A DNA stretch of 64,000 nt, taken from the NCBI GenBank assembly GCA_963678705.1, contig OY783219.1, forward strand, positions 12,586,001 through 12,650,000, in the 5' to 3' direction. A program made the translations under genes and the position numbers. The notes beneath the pieces were generated by a model. That model worked only from the letters and a program-made list of their open reading frames with translations. It had not been told where the DNA came from and ran no database searches. This document shows, piece by piece, positions 31,305 through 45,700 of the stretch. This DNA is from Panorpa germanica (Eukaryota; Arthropoda; Insecta; Mecoptera; Panorpidae). The first letter of the stretch is position 1. Each line of letters starts with the position of its first letter.

Positions 31305-33748
31305 TTAAAATTCGTCATGTCGTGTCAATGCCTCCCCAAAATCTGTTGCTTGTGAACCAACAAACAGATCATATTTATTCAAAATTTCATCTTTGGTTAA
31401 TTTCTCATCTGCGTCACTGTCAGCTTCAAAAACTAAATGTCTCGCTTCAGCTTCAGCATGATCGAAATCTGGTGGAATTATCCAATTTTTGACTTCTTCG
31501 ACATCCATATAACCGTCACCATCTTTGTCTCTGAAATATGAATTTATTTTATAAACATAATTTATTTAATAAAACTAAATTCACTAAGTTAACAAGTTTT
31601 AATTCTATTCCTTTCTTTCTATTTTACAATAAAATTATTGAACTTTGTAACGATTGTCGTCTATAAAGAAATTGAATAAATCTAGAGTAAATTCTCTTGA
31701 ATTCGCTGATTTTTAATTTTTATCTCAACAACACAATTTTCTGTAAAATAACTGAAACACTGTACGTTTTAATATGTACAACAAAATTTCGAAACATCTT
31801 ATTTACTAAATCTATTTTATTTTAATTCGAAAAGCATCGAAATTTATTAAATTATATTTATATACCTGTATGTTGAAAATTGTTCTCTTTCGTTTCTCAC
31901 CCAATCTGGCTCAATATCATCTTCATCATGGTCTTCGCCTCTATACATATCACCGATGTATTCTTTAAGAGAAATTTTTCCATCCTAAAAAGACACAGAA
32001 TATAGTATATTTAGCGATAGCATCGATAGCGATCAGTCCATATAATTATGAAAGCAGAAGCAACGAGTATTTCTTCGTATTTAAAGCATTTAGAAATCGA
32101 CATCAACTTGCAACTAACTGATAGTTACTGTGAAATTTGTGAAGATTTTGGCGATTCAAAAAATGATTTTGATTTTTATTACATTATAATGGGCTTGTGA
32201 ACATATTTTTTAGGGGTCGTATATTTTATAGTTTTGATTTAAATAAAGTTTTGGTAAGATATGTATATTGACGTTTTTATTATTTTAAATATTCAAAAGT
32301 TGAGTGAAGTTTTACTATATCAAATTTAAATTTCAGTTTTGCTGCATATTTTAGTTATGCATAATATATCACGTACAGAATTGAAGGACATAATTTTTCC
32401 TTTTTAACCGCGGATGTGACGTACCATGCATTGGAATTTTCTATAGCCTTTTAATAATTAAAAGGTCAAAATTACTTATTTAATTGGTAATATCTCCTAA
32501 AATATAAGGAGTTATTAAGAATAATTGACCATTTGAGGTTGTACTAGCCAACTTTATCAATATATTCCGTTTTATAGAAATTAAGACATGGTTCACAAGC
32601 CCATTCGCTTCAGGAAAAAAGATTGTTACCCGTAGTACAACAGCCAAATGAAAAAATTGAGATGCCATTACGAAATGCAGACTATTGACTATTGCATTTA
32701 AAATTAAAATTAAAAATCTATAAAATTTATAAATTAGGAAATTTTTTATCTCCTTTAAGCTTCAATCTAGCGATAAGTTAAGTAGAAAACGTTATCGTTC
32801 GATAAAGATTTAAATTATAAACCATAAATTTTTTTAATGATTTACGATTGTAAATATGTGGTTTTAAATGTAAAACGAAATGTGAATTTGGTTTCAATAT
32901 TTTCAATTCTTATATGGACCACTCGCTTCAGAGTTATTATTTCTTGAATTTATTTCAAACCTTATCTTTATCGATATCTTCCATAGTCTCCACAACAACA
33001 ACATCTTTCATATTTTTACTTTCTTCAGGATGAAGGAAATCAGTAAACTGTTCTTTGGTCAATGAATTATCGCCATCAGAATCAGCAGTTTGCCAACGTC
33101 TTAAATCTCGTCTCATCATAGTATGATAGGATAAACCTTCATCTTCTTGTTTTAAATCCTCCTCTGTCAAATCATCCATAAAGCCATATACCATTTTTTT
33201 ATAATCCTATAATAGCAAAAGCACATTTCAATTATGTAGGTCAACTCGCAATTAAGTGAACTGGTTTAGGTTAATGATATAATTACCTCCCATGTTAATT
33301 CTTCTTTATTATCTGGATTGTGTTGTTTCCACTGTCTGTCAACATCATCATTGATGTATCTCCTTTGAGTATATCGAATCCAGTCTTTTAACTCAACCAT
33401 TGATATGAAACCATCTTTATCGCCATCAATTTTATCCACAATTAGCCTGTAGAAAATAAATAGTCATATAAGTAAAGAAATATATTATTTGTAAATTAAA
33501 TAATATGTATTTGAGGCTTACGCTAGACGTCTTCTACTCTCTTCTGGAGGCAATTGATCAAAAGTTTTAGCCTGATCCTCTCCTAAAAAAGCTTCGTGAT
33601 CATATTGTAAATTATGTTCATCATTTATGTTATGCTGTACGTTTGAAAGATGATCCACAACTCTATGATGAATCGGTTCATCTGGTTTAGGTATAGCTCC
33701 CACAACAAATACCACAAACGAAAGGACTAATGTTGATAACCACTTCAT
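31305..33748 (-). CDS. scf: Calumenin/reticulocalbin-type EF-hand protein of the ER lumen
   Basis: Five exons: 33748-33522, 33446-33287, 33206-32961, 31984-31866 and 31530-31305 (325 aa, usual for the CREC family). It starts at [18 protein letters not shown], a signal peptide. Six EF-hands follow; clear calcium loops include [12 protein letters not shown] (residues 83-94), [36 protein letters not shown] and [12 protein letters not shown], and one more is degenerate. It ends in HDEF, an ER-retention tetrapeptide typical of this family. Expected role: low-affinity calcium binding and chaperone work in the secretory pathway. The symbol is that of the Drosophila orthologue (also called DCB-45) and is used by similarity. 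Intron 3 contains a TGGGCTTGTG element. Confidence 0.93.
32188..32605 (-). repeat. TGGGCTTGTG-ended element, copy 7 (short form, in calumenin intron 3)
   Basis: 418 bp, AATGGGCTTGTGAACATATT (B end) to GACATGGTTCACAAGCCCATT (A end). The outer tips pair as TGGGCTTGTGAAC / GTTCACAAGCCCA. More diverged than copies 2, 4 and 9. Non-coding. Confidence 0.88.
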
Positions 33749-33881
33749 GACTCTGTAAATAATCAAAAATTAAAAAATATTATTTCTGCCATACAATTTT
33801 ATTTTTAATAGGCTGGTATCTAATTATTATTAGATTTATTATTAGAAAAGCCAAAAGTAGGAACATTTCATTATAATAGAT

Positions 33882-34462
33882 CAACTCCTTATATATTAGG
33901 AGATATTAACAATTAAAAAGTTAGTTTGTCTCTAATTATTAAAGTGATTCAACTTTCCCTACAAACAATATCTCTAAATCTCGTCCGAATCTAATGCGAT
34001 TCGGTTCAATCCGTACGAATCTAATACGAATCTTGTCAACATTGTTTGTAGGGTTGTAGAACATTCCAAGAGATGTGACCTCAAGTCCTCTGTTTTATAC
34101 AACAGAGCGTAAAAGAGATAGCATATTCATGACAGAACTCTGACAAGTTTACAGCTCATAAATCTCTACTATATGTATTTATATATCAAAATATCAATTA
34201 TTTACAGCAATTTCGAGGAACAATGAAATTTCAATATTATGTCTGCAGTAACAGGGTTAAATAAAATAAAAACTTATTATAGCAGCTACAAAACATTACC
34301 ACAGCACTGACCGAATCAACAAATAACTGACCTATCACATTACAGGGATACGTTATAAGTATGAAAACTACAGTTCAAATTTTAAATTGCTATATCTCCG
34401 TCAACATTTAGATATTTAATAAAATAAAAACGACCACTAATGAATGAGTACACAAGCCCATT
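33882..34462 (+). repeat. TGGGCTTGTG-ended element, copy 8 with a nested insertion
   Basis: The A-side interior begins at about 33882 (CAACTCCTTATATATTAGGA); the A tip is missing. It runs through CACAGCACTGACCGAATCAA to the B end, GTACACAAGCCCATT. It is interrupted at 33957-34053 by a smaller inverted-repeat element. It lies upstream of the calumenin-like gene, between it and the 34824 gene. Confidence 0.85.
33957..34053. repeat. 97-bp nested element with CCCTACAAACAAT ends
   Basis: CCCTACAAACAAT at 33957-33969 is the exact reverse complement of ATTGTTTGTAGGG at 34041-34053. The interior repeats the motif CGAATCTAAT(G/A)CGATTCGG / CGAATCTAATACGAATC. It sits inside the TGGGCTTGTG element, which in other copies is continuous here (GATTCAACGTTGTACA). 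Confidence 0.85.
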
Positions 34463-34823
34463 CAGTTTACATAATTTACAAATGAATATTTCTTACAAAT
34501 TATAATCTCACGTTTATATTTAAGTTATAATAAACATATTTCTACTTTTGACGAGATTTTAAAACTGAAATTGTTGATCAGTTTCTATTGAAACGTCTGA
34601 ACAACTAAAATTAACTTCTTCTTCTTTTGAATCAACTACCATTTACTACCATTAACCAAACTCGCCTCACAAAAATGCGGCTTGATCAATTCAACCGCCA
34701 TCTTTTGTCAAGTTGGAACTTGTTTAGAAACGCGTGCACTTCAGTTGATTGTCAAGTCCCTTTTCAACTGGTCTCGCCGCACGTTCATTTGTTTTATTTT
34801 TAAATATCAAATAGATTTAAAAA
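34463..34823 (+). promoter_or_regulatory. Upstream region of the single-MADF gene
   Basis: Contains the presumed promoter and 5' UTR. The stretch 34600-34790 is somewhat GC-richer (CTCGCCTCACAAAAATGCGG, CTCGCCGCACG). No defined core element can be named. Confidence 0.35.
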
Positions 34824-37800
34824 ATGAGTATCAGGTGGTCTGAAAATATGGTGCTAAAATTTTTAGAACTGTATCAAAAGCATGATTGTCTTTGGAACTT
34901 CCGACTAAATAAATATAAAAATAAAGATGCTAAAGAACAGGCTTTGAATTCTATTATCAAAGAAATGGGAATTCCTGGGCTTCAAATACATGATGTGAAG
35001 AATAAAATTAAGACAATTAGAACAATGTATAAAAGAGAACATTCCTTGATTTGCAAATCAAAAATGTGTGGAACAGAGGAAGTCTATAAACCAACACTGT
35101 TTTGGTATAACAGAGCAGATGTATTTCTAAGCAGTGTTACAAATAAAAGAGATGTCACATCACAAGTAAGTATAGTTTTTATTCTTAATAAGTATTGTCG
35201 AGTTTACTACTGCTACTACAACTGCAAATATGTATACACTTTTTGTAGTTTCTAAAAATTAGAAACATATGAAAAGCTATAGTCATACAATTTTAATGGT
35301 TAATGTCAAGCCGCAAAATCATTTTCATTTCTTGTTTTAATACGTACTTGTTCATCATGAGAAGTGTTTTAAAGTACGATGTCTATGTATGTTGTTACAA
35401 AAACTCAACTATATAACATTCTTCCAATAAAGTAGGAAGATAACCTTACTTTTATACCGAATACGTTTTTATTAACGCCCGCACTTTAAAATAAGAAAGT
35501 AGGTAATATTCATTCTGTTTTAGATATAATAAAATTAACTTTGAAATAATACTTTAATCAGCTAATTTATATATTCTACTAACTCAGTATTTATAAATTA
35601 ATTATTATACTTACGATGCAGTTTTATAAACAATGTAAATAATTTTATATATTATTAATTCACTTACTTAACTACACCGACACGTCACTCTTTTTGAAGT
35701 TTCTTGATGTTTCTGATTATATACCAACGCTGCCTACAAAACACTGAAGACGTGATTTAATAGTTTTACCAGAAGCAGAATGCTTACTGACACTTGCCAT
35801 GTGCTCACAGATTCTAAAACTTTTCTTCATTGTATCAAAATATATATTTTTTTATAAATTGTATTTATTTAACGTCGTCCTATTTCCGATGATAAGTTCT
35901 ATCATTGACGATCTCCTACTATGTTAGAAGTTTTTGTTGTGTAGTATAGAAACCCACTGTGTCATCAAAAAATATATTTTTTTCTCGCTGTATTTTATAT
36001 GACCACAGATGCGTGTTGTCAAATATTTAGCTTTTGTATATAAAGACACATATGTAATCACATGTATCATTTGAAATCTGTATAGAAAGACGAACGTTTT
36101 CGTTTTAGTATCGGTAAATAGAACAGGTCAAAGTGACTGAATATTTAATTTCGTCATGTTAAAGATACCGTACACACTTAGCGTTGGTGACTATGAATCC
36201 CCATTTTCGTAGTTACAGAGATTTAGTGTTAATTTAAGGTTTTATCATTAAATGTAAGTTTTAACGAATGCTCGGTTGTTGAATATTTGCCATATTTTAA
36301 AAACATCAATACACTATCGGCAAACAGCACGAATAATCGAACACGCATATGTAGTCACAGCATAAGACTGATAGATGATATAACTTATCTATTTAAACAG
36401 TTTTTATCTCATTTAAAAGTGTAAGCAATAAATAAATTAGCTGCAAATTATTTAAATACCACATTTTGGCAGTGTTCCTTCCAAATTTGTCTATCATTGT
36501 TAGCCCTTAGAGTATATGAATTATCCAAAATTCATACTTTTTCAAATTCATCAAAGATTAAGTAAAATTCTTAGCCGACCCTGGTCGCTTTGCTACAGTT
36601 TTCTAACTAGAGCTATATATGCAAACTAGCGCAAGCGACGACTGTCTTTTGTGTAAAAAATGAATTACATTTCAAATTTTAATTCCATTTTTAAATTGAA
36701 ATATTAAACTCGTTCCATATTTATTTTAGATATAACAACAAATAATTTTTCATATAAACTGACTAAAAAAATATATTTATTTATTATTTGACCAACTTTA
36801 TTTCAAAAATTGAGATTTTTTTTTCGATTTGTAATTTAGGTACCAAAGTTGGTCCATATATAAAATTTCAACTTTCTAGCCGTATTTTTACTCTTGGCAA
36901 AAACCGCTTCCGTGCCCCCAAATAATTTTTTTTAATTTTGAATTTTTTTTTTTCTTAATAACATATTCCATTATTATGTAATCCAAAATTTGTTTTCTCC
37001 AAAGTTTCCTACCGCACCTTCTAATTTTCTCAACGCCCCAATTTTCAATTTCTAATTGTCAAGAAATGTTTGCATTGAACATCGTAATACACATGCCAAA
37101 TTTCAACTTTCTATCTTTTATGAATTAAAAGTTATAGAGCAAAAGGTAAAAAAATTTTTTTTAGTTTTTCTAAAATAACGGGTTTCCATGAAATTCAGGG
37201 GAAAATTCGAGGACGCCAAAAGTCTTAGAATTTTTTTCTCTACGAAATAGGAAATTTCAAAGATAAAGCGCGGAGCCGTTTTCGAGCCACCATACGAATC
37301 GCGTAAACATATAAACTTTCAGTTGGAACATTATAATATAAGGATCAAGCTTAAACATTCAAATAAATTTCATTAAAAATGTGTAAATAATGTTATTCTA
37401 AAAATATAGTGAACACAGCACCACGGATGTAGTATTACAGGAAGAGCGAGATCTATCTTTAAATTTTTATCAATACATGTAGTTGAATTGGATAGCGAGC
37501 ACATATAAATTATAATAAATTAGTACATACATAACATATACATATGTAGATAAATATACTTTGAATAAACTAAATAAGTACAGATAACGCAAAACATTAT
37601 GACGTGGAAATATGTACGTGTTTCTTGAATATGTATTCAATTTTCATTCATCTTTAGTATTTTGTAAGTTTGAGGAGTTCTGCTTTGACAGAGGGATGTC
37701 CTGTAGGGCATTGAAATAGCAGGGTTTAGCACTTATAAAGAAAAACGTCCAACTGTGAATTTTCTTAAAACAGCGATATTTAATGTATTGTATTAAAATT

Positions 37801-39176
37801 ACGCGTAAACTGATTTCCTCGTATAAGTAGAAACTGTTGCATACGTTTCAGGCACATATTGTTAAATTATTTGCTTTATGAATAAAAACATCTGCTTAAA
37901 TTACGTGTTCCACCTCTGAATGTTATCCTTTTCCGTATTTTGATTGTCATCTCTTTTATATAACAGGGTGTAAAAGAGATGCATAAAATTGCTAATCAAA
38001 TCTTATTTTCTACTTACAACTATAGCTAGTGAAAGGAATTAAGTTTTGTTATTATGAATGTTGTGAACGTGACTTTAATACTTGTCCCATAACGTGAAAA
38101 GATAATTAACAATAAGCGACAAAATAGAAATTCATATTTTATAATATCTATATTTCAATAAAAATTTAAAAAAGCACCCCTAAAAAATGAATATATATGC
38201 CATTGTATCCAGTCACACTTAACTTCGTAGGCTTCGATCTCTAATGAATAGAAGCAGAGGCGCATTTAATTGTAGGCACACAAAGAGCTAATGCTCTCAA
38301 TTTGAGGGGATACATCGGAAAGCAATTGTGGATACAATGCTAAATGTACAATCAATAGAAAAAATAACTGAACTAGATATTGATAGAAAGTAAATTCTAA
38401 TAACTTTTATATCTCATACCTTTAATTTTTGTTAATTAACACCATCACACATTCAATCTTCCTACATGAACTCAGAATACATCTTATATCTGTTTGCATA
38501 CATCATTATTATTGCTTATTTATATTTAAAGAACAATGTTATACTATTTTAGGAATTAAATGAAACAGATGATGAAGAGGTAGTACAACCACCGCCAAAA
38601 TCAAAGCGGAAAATCGAGCAAATTGAACAGAAAATTGAACGGAAAAGTGAGCAGAAAAGTGAACGTAAAAATGAGAATAGAAAAACTAGCATTCAAAAGA
38701 GAGACAATAATTTGGACAATGCGACGTTTACTGTTACGCATCAGAATACGACGCAAAATACAAAAATGATGGGCGATGATGAAGACGCCCAAATTTTTGG
38801 TAATTTTATTGCCTCTACACTCAAGAACTTTAGGTCTGATATGTACCGAAGGAAACTTAAACGAAAAATTCAAGCAGCAGTTTTGGAAATGCAAGAAATG
38901 GATGATTTACCCACATCAAACAATGAATCATTTCTGGTAAAGACGCTATTAATTATTTAACAATTTTAATTAAAGTAAATATATTTAAACTGTTATTATT
39001 TATTTACAATTTAGTCACCCCAGGAAGAGGATATTGAGATGAATTATGATGATGATCCGCTACGTACAGAACATCTTTATTTAAATCAAGAAGATGGAAT
39101 TACCCGAGAAGAAGCAATTGATAATATTAAAAAATTAATGACTTATTTTGATTTATCAGACGATCTTTTTCATTGA
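34824..39176 (+). CDS. MADF/BESS-domain protein (Adf-1-like), single MADF
   Basis: Three exons joined in frame: 34824-35165, 38553-38936 and 39015-39176 (295 aa). Exon 1 is a MADF domain (residues about 5-105; CLWNFRLNKYKNKDA, IKTIRTMYKREH, LFWYNRADVFL). Exon 2 begins acidic, then has a repeated basic/acidic stretch (KIEQIEQKIERKSEQKSER), followed by a BESS motif (about 190-228; DAQIFGNFIASTLKNF). Exon 3 is acidic and ends DLSDDLFH. Likely a sequence-specific DNA-binding regulator by family. Same domain order and the same phase-0 end of the MADF exon as the double-MADF gene on the other side of calumenin, so the two are probably related by local duplication. Intron 1 is 3.4 kb, far longer than the others here. 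Confidence 0.85.
36650..37260. repeat. Dispersed repeat in intron 1, inverted relative to 20860-21420
   Basis: Runs of CAAATTTTAATTCC, TTCATATAAACTGACTAA, CTTCCGTGCCCCCAAATA and CTCAACGCCCCAATTTTC match the complement of the 20.9-21.4-kb segment in the same order. Non-coding, old. Confidence 0.65.
37951..38213 (+). repeat. Decayed TGGGCTTGTG-family copy
   Basis: Begins with the family's internal hairpin ATCTCTTTTA ... TAAAAGAGAT (37950-37981). It passes through TTTTGTTATTATGAATGTTG and ends near 38213 with ACCCCTAAAAAATGA... and a degenerate B tip (ATGCCATT). Same subfamily as the segments at 29956 and 46690. In intron 1 of the single-MADF gene. Confidence 0.55.
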
Positions 39177-39776
39177 TCTACTTCTGATTCACTCCTTTGA
39201 AAACTGTAAATAAAAAAAAAACTAATAATATTAATGTACATATTTTCATAAAACATTGTACTGCAATTTCTCCTAATCTAGTTTTTTTGTTGTAGAAGTT
39301 ACATATTGAATATAAATAAGAATTGTTTATTACCGGAATAGTTCGGATCTGAACCATTTTTATTACACAAATGCGAATAAATTTTATTTTGTATTGAAAC
39401 CTCATTGCCTTCATTTTATAAAAATGTCATGTTCATCCTTACACTCTTAAACTTTAATTTTTATTTAGTCAGCCGCAGTCAGTTCATTTTTTCTGACTCC
39501 AACTATTCTGACCAGAAATTCCTGCCGAATCAGACTCCTCGACATTGAGTCCACAGGTCTAATCTAATTTCTAAATTTTAAACATGATATTTTTTATTTT
39601 ATATATTTATTAAAAAGTATCGAATCAGTTTAGAACAGAGAAACAACGTATAAATTGTTTAAAATAAGTAATATTTTTCTTAAACAATATATAACTAAAA
39701 GAATATTCAATATTTCATTTTATTTTGAGTAAAATTAGTTAGTGTCAATCTTGTATGTAGAAAGTTGGCAATCATC
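39177..39776. other. Gene-end spacer
   Basis: Holds the 3' UTRs of two convergent genes, the single-MADF gene (+) and exportin-2 (-). TCTGACTCCAACTATTCTGA near 39500 resembles the GACTCCGA-type motif of the hAT-like element at 46.8 kb and of about 56930. Confidence 0.4.
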
Positions 39777-42700
39777 TTATCCCAGTTGAACCCCATATTG
39801 GGCTACATATTTTTCGATAGCAAGCTTATGATCACTTGAAAGTTCGTTTAAACATTTATTCAAAATATCTCGATGATTCACAGATAAATTTCTCAAACTT
39901 TCTGCCAAAAATTGTTTAGGTTCGCCCATTCCTAAAAATACATAATTTTAACTTATAGTTCAAATAATATAATTTTTGTTTTTTATTGAAATATAATTAA
40001 CAAACCAGGTAGTGGATCAATTTGTTCTTCTGTGGCAAAATTTAGTTGACTGTAGGCTGCTTGATATCCAGGTGTATCTTCAATTTCCACAAAATGATCG
40101 TCTGGCAGTGTAGACCCATCCACGGGTAATTCAAACAAATGAATCAAAGCCTGTTATCAATTTAAAATAAGTAAGAAATGTGCCAAATATATGACTTTTA
40201 GTAAAACGGGAGATCAAAGAGAAGGTAGAAGTTGTAGAAAGATCTAGAGAACATTATGTAGTGGTTAGAGATGAATAAAAGAGGAGGATAAATAAATACG
40301 AAATTAGAAGAGTGGATAAAAGAAAGCGGGAAAAGAGGGAGAAGTATTTGTTGTGGAGACTTAATAACAAAAGGGAAGACTACAAAGGATTATCATAGAG
40401 CAAAACATAACAATTAAAGATTATAGAAAGGAAGAGCGGAGCAGGAGAGGAAAAGTGAAAAAGAGGTCAATGTAGGGTACAGTAAAGTGTGGATGGAAGG
40501 TGAGACATGGAATGAAATGAAGAAATGATAAAAATGAGATGATTCGGAAAAGAGGCATGAGCCAAAAAAAAATAAAGAGAGAGAGGGAAGAAGAAAAGAA
40601 CGAAGCAAAGGAAGAGATCAAAGGGACAACGAAACCGACAGTTCAACTGGCCCCTTGCAACTTTAAAACTAAAAGGTGTAGAAGACTAGACGAAAACGCA
40701 AAAAAATACGAGCAAGAATGCGTAAAAGAAATCTAGAAAGGATGGAAATGAAAAAAAAGACAAGGGAAGAAAGAAAAGAGGACCTGTTACACCAGAGAGC
40801 TTTCTTTAGCTTTAAGAAGAATCAAAATATGTTGAAATAGGCTGCGAATGTAAATTATATGAGCTGTGACAATATTGTAAAACGTAAATGACATAAACAA
40901 TAAATACAATAAAAGATTTTTAATTTTGAAAAAATTATCTTTATACCTCCATTAATGGTTTCCAAAATTGATGGTAGCTACCATTTAGTAATTCTTCACT
41001 TTCACAAAGTAGTTTAGTAACTCCAATGGCAACGACCCTTCGTTCAGTTACACCGTTTATCTTTTGCAGATCTGGTATCAACACCTTTTGTATAACCATT
41101 CCAAACATCCTTTACAAAAACCAAAATAATACGTTAAAAATAAGTTTAAAAACAGTAAATATAATTTCTACTTAATGAAACATACTGTGGTTGGATGGTA
41201 TCAGTAATACTAATTAAAGACTGCGGGGAAACTCGGGCTGCATACAAAGAAAACCAGCCAATTAGTGACTTTACATATTTAGTGGTTTTACTGGATGATA
41301 ATCGTTGGTACAGTAGACCAAATATTTGACTTAGCATAGGTTCTAAAGCCTCCCTAAAAAATTAATTATTTATTATATCAACAATATATAAACTTAAAAA
41401 TTATCAATTAAGTACTTACATCGGATAATGAATTAATAAACTTTGAAGTAAGTAAAATCCTTCGTGATCGTTTGTTTTGGATGCAATTAATTTTTGATAT
41501 ACCCCCAATAAACCAATCTGAAAGATAATTAATTATTATTTATTAATATTATTCTAAGTTTAATGGGTTTGAATTTAAAATATCGTTTTAATTTCTTTTA
41601 ATAAACTTTGCATCTTGAAACTTTAAAGTCGGATATTAAACATAAATATTATGTAAACTCTATACAGGATAGATTTCCTTTTTCGAAAATTACTCAATGC
41701 ATGTAAACTTGTATACACATGCACAGACTAAACACTGTTGAGAAATATGACGACACTAACCACTATAATGTAGAAAACAATGTACTTCGCATGCTACAGT
41801 ATGTAAATAATGACAACATTCTTCGAGGTCAAGTTACGGTAGCCATTACCATTACATGTATGCGAGTTTAAAAAATATTAAAGGTAAACCTTTATCTTTT
41901 TACCAACTGGACAATTAATCTAACAAACAGTTCTCCTAAAATTCCTAATTTATTACTCTTCCTTTCTTAAGTTGTAGAACCGTACGTGAAAAATAAACGA
42001 GAAAAACTGATGCCTTTTTATACTTTGTAGATCTGGTGCATATTACACGAATTACTGATCTCGCTTTATAACTGGTCAAAACATTTGAAATTTTGCAATT
42101 AAATTTTTATAAAATCCTGTTGAAAAGTGATTTTACTAGTGTATATATAACAATAAATTAGTCTAGACAAAAACATAAATTCAACGTCAAAACTTTTGGC
42201 GTGATGTATTCATACCAGTTTCTGTTCTCGATGCAATTCTGCAGATCCTTGTGTTATGAATGCGCATAGGAGTCTCACTAGCGGTTTTATATTTCCTGGT
42301 TTGTCCCATAACGCAGGAGACAGTAAACATGGGAATAATAGTAAGTATGGCTGTGGTATGGATCCAGAAGGTCGTAACTCAAGAAGAAGTGATAACATTT
42401 GAAATACATAAGGTATAAACTCTGCAAATATGAAACAAAAATAATGCATTACCAATTAACATATAAAAAAAATAAAATTAGTAATAGTTAAATAAAATGA
42501 CGAATCAGAAAATGACTTAATAAACACTAGAAAGAAAAAATTATTAAATAAAGTAATTTTTATTTTAAAATACCTTGTACATCCTGTTGTAAGATTCCCT
42601 GAAATACAGGAAACAAAGCGTCTTCAAACGTTCCTACAGCAGTTCTGTCTGACTTGCAAACAATCCTTAAACAAACAATTATTTGAAGATTATAGTTATG

Positions 42701-45700
42701 CTTCTCAAATACCATTTATACCAAATTGGTTATATAAAATAATCAATTTATTACCTAATAGCCAACGATAAAGTTTCAAATAAATAATGATTAAAATGAG
42801 GTTTTGATGGATTTCTTGCTACAGAACTCAATGTTTCAGTAATTCGCGGAAGTACCTGACCCATGAAAGGTAAGGCTGCGTCTTGCAAAGTAGAAACACT
42901 TCGCATTATAGCTAGAAAAAAATATAATTGCGCATCAAAATATAATTGCGCATCAAAATATAATTAAAATGAAAGTAAAAGATTAATATTGCTAATTTTT
43001 CTCACCTTTCATAACATAATCATTCTCTTGTGATCCAGGTAAAGATAAAGTTGTAAAAAGACCGGAGAAAAGATCACGTGCGAATGGTGCCAATTGATTA
43101 CTACTTATTCTAAAAATAAAAAAAATATATTAAAATAAAAATTTTTACATTAAGAAATTGGAATATTTTTTAAAGCAACTTACAAGAGTTTATTATCAGA
43201 ATCTCTCATAATTAACATTTTTTCAATAACACAAGCGGCATAAGTATGAACAACAGGACTTGTAGCCTGTAGATGTCGAATTATTTGGCCTATACTATTA
43301 CAAGTTACTTCAGGGCCAAGAACAGTACGGAATGTCATAAGATATTTGATAGCATCGGCTTTAATAACTGGTAATTCATTCACTGAAATTATAAAATCGT
43401 ATTATTGTCGTATTGTAATCATTCAAAAAATAATAGAAAAAAATATATATATAAAAAGTTGCACGCGCGTAAATATATCTCCAAGAATAATTATTTTTAG
43501 ATTAAAAAAATATATTTATGAAACAAAAACAAAAGAGATAAAAAATAACGTTGGTTAAGCTGTAAAAAATCAATAACAATCGGTCTATTCTTAATCTTAA
43601 GAATGGATATAACACCTGTAGAGTAGAAAACAACCACTGTTATATGTATTCCAGACTATATATCTATTCAATAGATTGCATTACCCATTGGATTTGCTAG
43701 ATTTAGCGGTTGTTCAAAATTGAATTCTCATTCTCAAGTAATGGGACAACAAAAAACAATTCGTAATTTTATGCTAATTTCGGCATTTTTCTCGCAATTT
43801 AACTGATTATTTCTGTGTATAATACTATTACCATTTGCCCTCTCTATTTCAGGTACGACATGTTGTTGGAAAAATTGAGGTATAGACACCAAACTAGACG
43901 TTGCAGTAACTCCATGTCTTTGTGTACTTCCTTTAGAAGCCAGAGAAGTTACAAGAAATAATGCACAATCTTTACTACGCCAATTTGCTGCAGGATTTTC
44001 AGCATATTTTTGCAGCATTACCTTAAATGATTAATTGTATATTAACATCTGTAGTAAACTCATTTAAAACCATTTACTAAACATAAATTAAATATTTTCT
44101 TACTTGTAAATATTGTCCAAATATTTCAAACATCCTTGCTTCAAAATTAGCTGAAAGTACTTTTACAATATCACATGCAGCTCTTCTGCGTGTATCTACA
44201 TCAGAACCCTCGATATCTCGACGAATATATTCTTCAGGGTTGTCTTCAAATAACTCTTCATCAGAAGCTAAAAATAAGATATGAGGTAAGCTGTATCCTA
44301 CGGTAAATTTTACTAATACTATATATTAATTAATACGAACTTCTGAAATCCATATTTGGTATTATAACTTTTTCACATATACTGGTAAGTATGGCTGGAT
44401 CTTCGAACAAGTGTCTATAATGAGCTCGGCCAGCTACAGTAGCAAGAAATTGTAAAGCATTTGATACAAGCTGAAAAAAAAAAATATAGTTTTAGAAAGA
44501 TATATATTTTATATATCAAATTTATATACATATATTTTTTATATATTCTTACAGCGTCGTATTTAGTCTGATTTCCTGTATTAACTAATAATGTCCAAAC
44601 AGCATTCACAAACTGAGGCATGTATGGTCCAAATTCTTCATCATACTTTTGTGCATACATTGCTAAATTATCACAAACTTCAGATCTTAAATGCTCCAGA
44701 ACACCAGCTTCTTCTTCGTCCTACAAAATGTATTCAAAAATTTAATAAAATCTATTAATTGTTTAACGAAACTTATCTGCATTTACTAACCCCAGTTTTA
44801 AGACAAGGTACATCAGCAGAAAGCATTGTTAAAAAGGATACCATCCAAACTTCCATATTATCTTCAAAAAATTCGGGTAAATCTTGTGTGTTTAAGGAGT
44901 GAAAAACTTTACAAACTAAAACTAAGGATCCATATACAACACGTAGTGCTTGCTCGTTCCCAGCATATTCTGTAGCCAGATTCATAGTGGCCTATAGAAA
45001 TTCATTTATATAAAAAAAAATCTACTTAATTTATGATCATGTTTATTATATATTCAATTAGATTAAAAAAATACCTTCAGTAGATCTGTTAGCGGCTTTG
45101 CTAATTGATCCAAAACAAATTTTATTTCTTCCCATAACTCCTGAGATTTAAATTCATACCGGTATCTTTTAAACAATGAGTGAGCCGTGTGCAAGATTCC
45201 GTTAATGACATGGAAGTCGCCTGTTAATTAATTTCATATCGTGAATATATTTTCAAATCTACTATATGTAGTACATTACAGTTCTTCATATAAGTACCTG
45301 TTTGGAATTTGGTAGTCATTTCATTTATAAGTTCAGGCCATTTCTTTGGAAAATCATGTTTTCCAATAATACTGACTGAATCGCTTAATTGCTTTTGTAT
45401 AGCATTTGGTGATTTTAGCATAAGATTAAGTATTAATCTTTTAGTATCACGTCTGTCACTCTCACTAACACGATCCGGGAAATCAGAACTCTAGAAAAGT
45501 CGTAGCAGTTACAGCATGTTAATAATATTACTGAAAATTATGACGTGAGGTACATACCACTTCCCAGTTCCGTTTTATATAATTCTTGAGGGTTATTGCT
45601 CCAGCTACTCGTGTGGTCATCTCAAAGTTTTCGTCATCAATGAGATATAATAATAGAATTGGATAATTTATCTTACTCTCTACGCTTTCTAAAAATCTTT

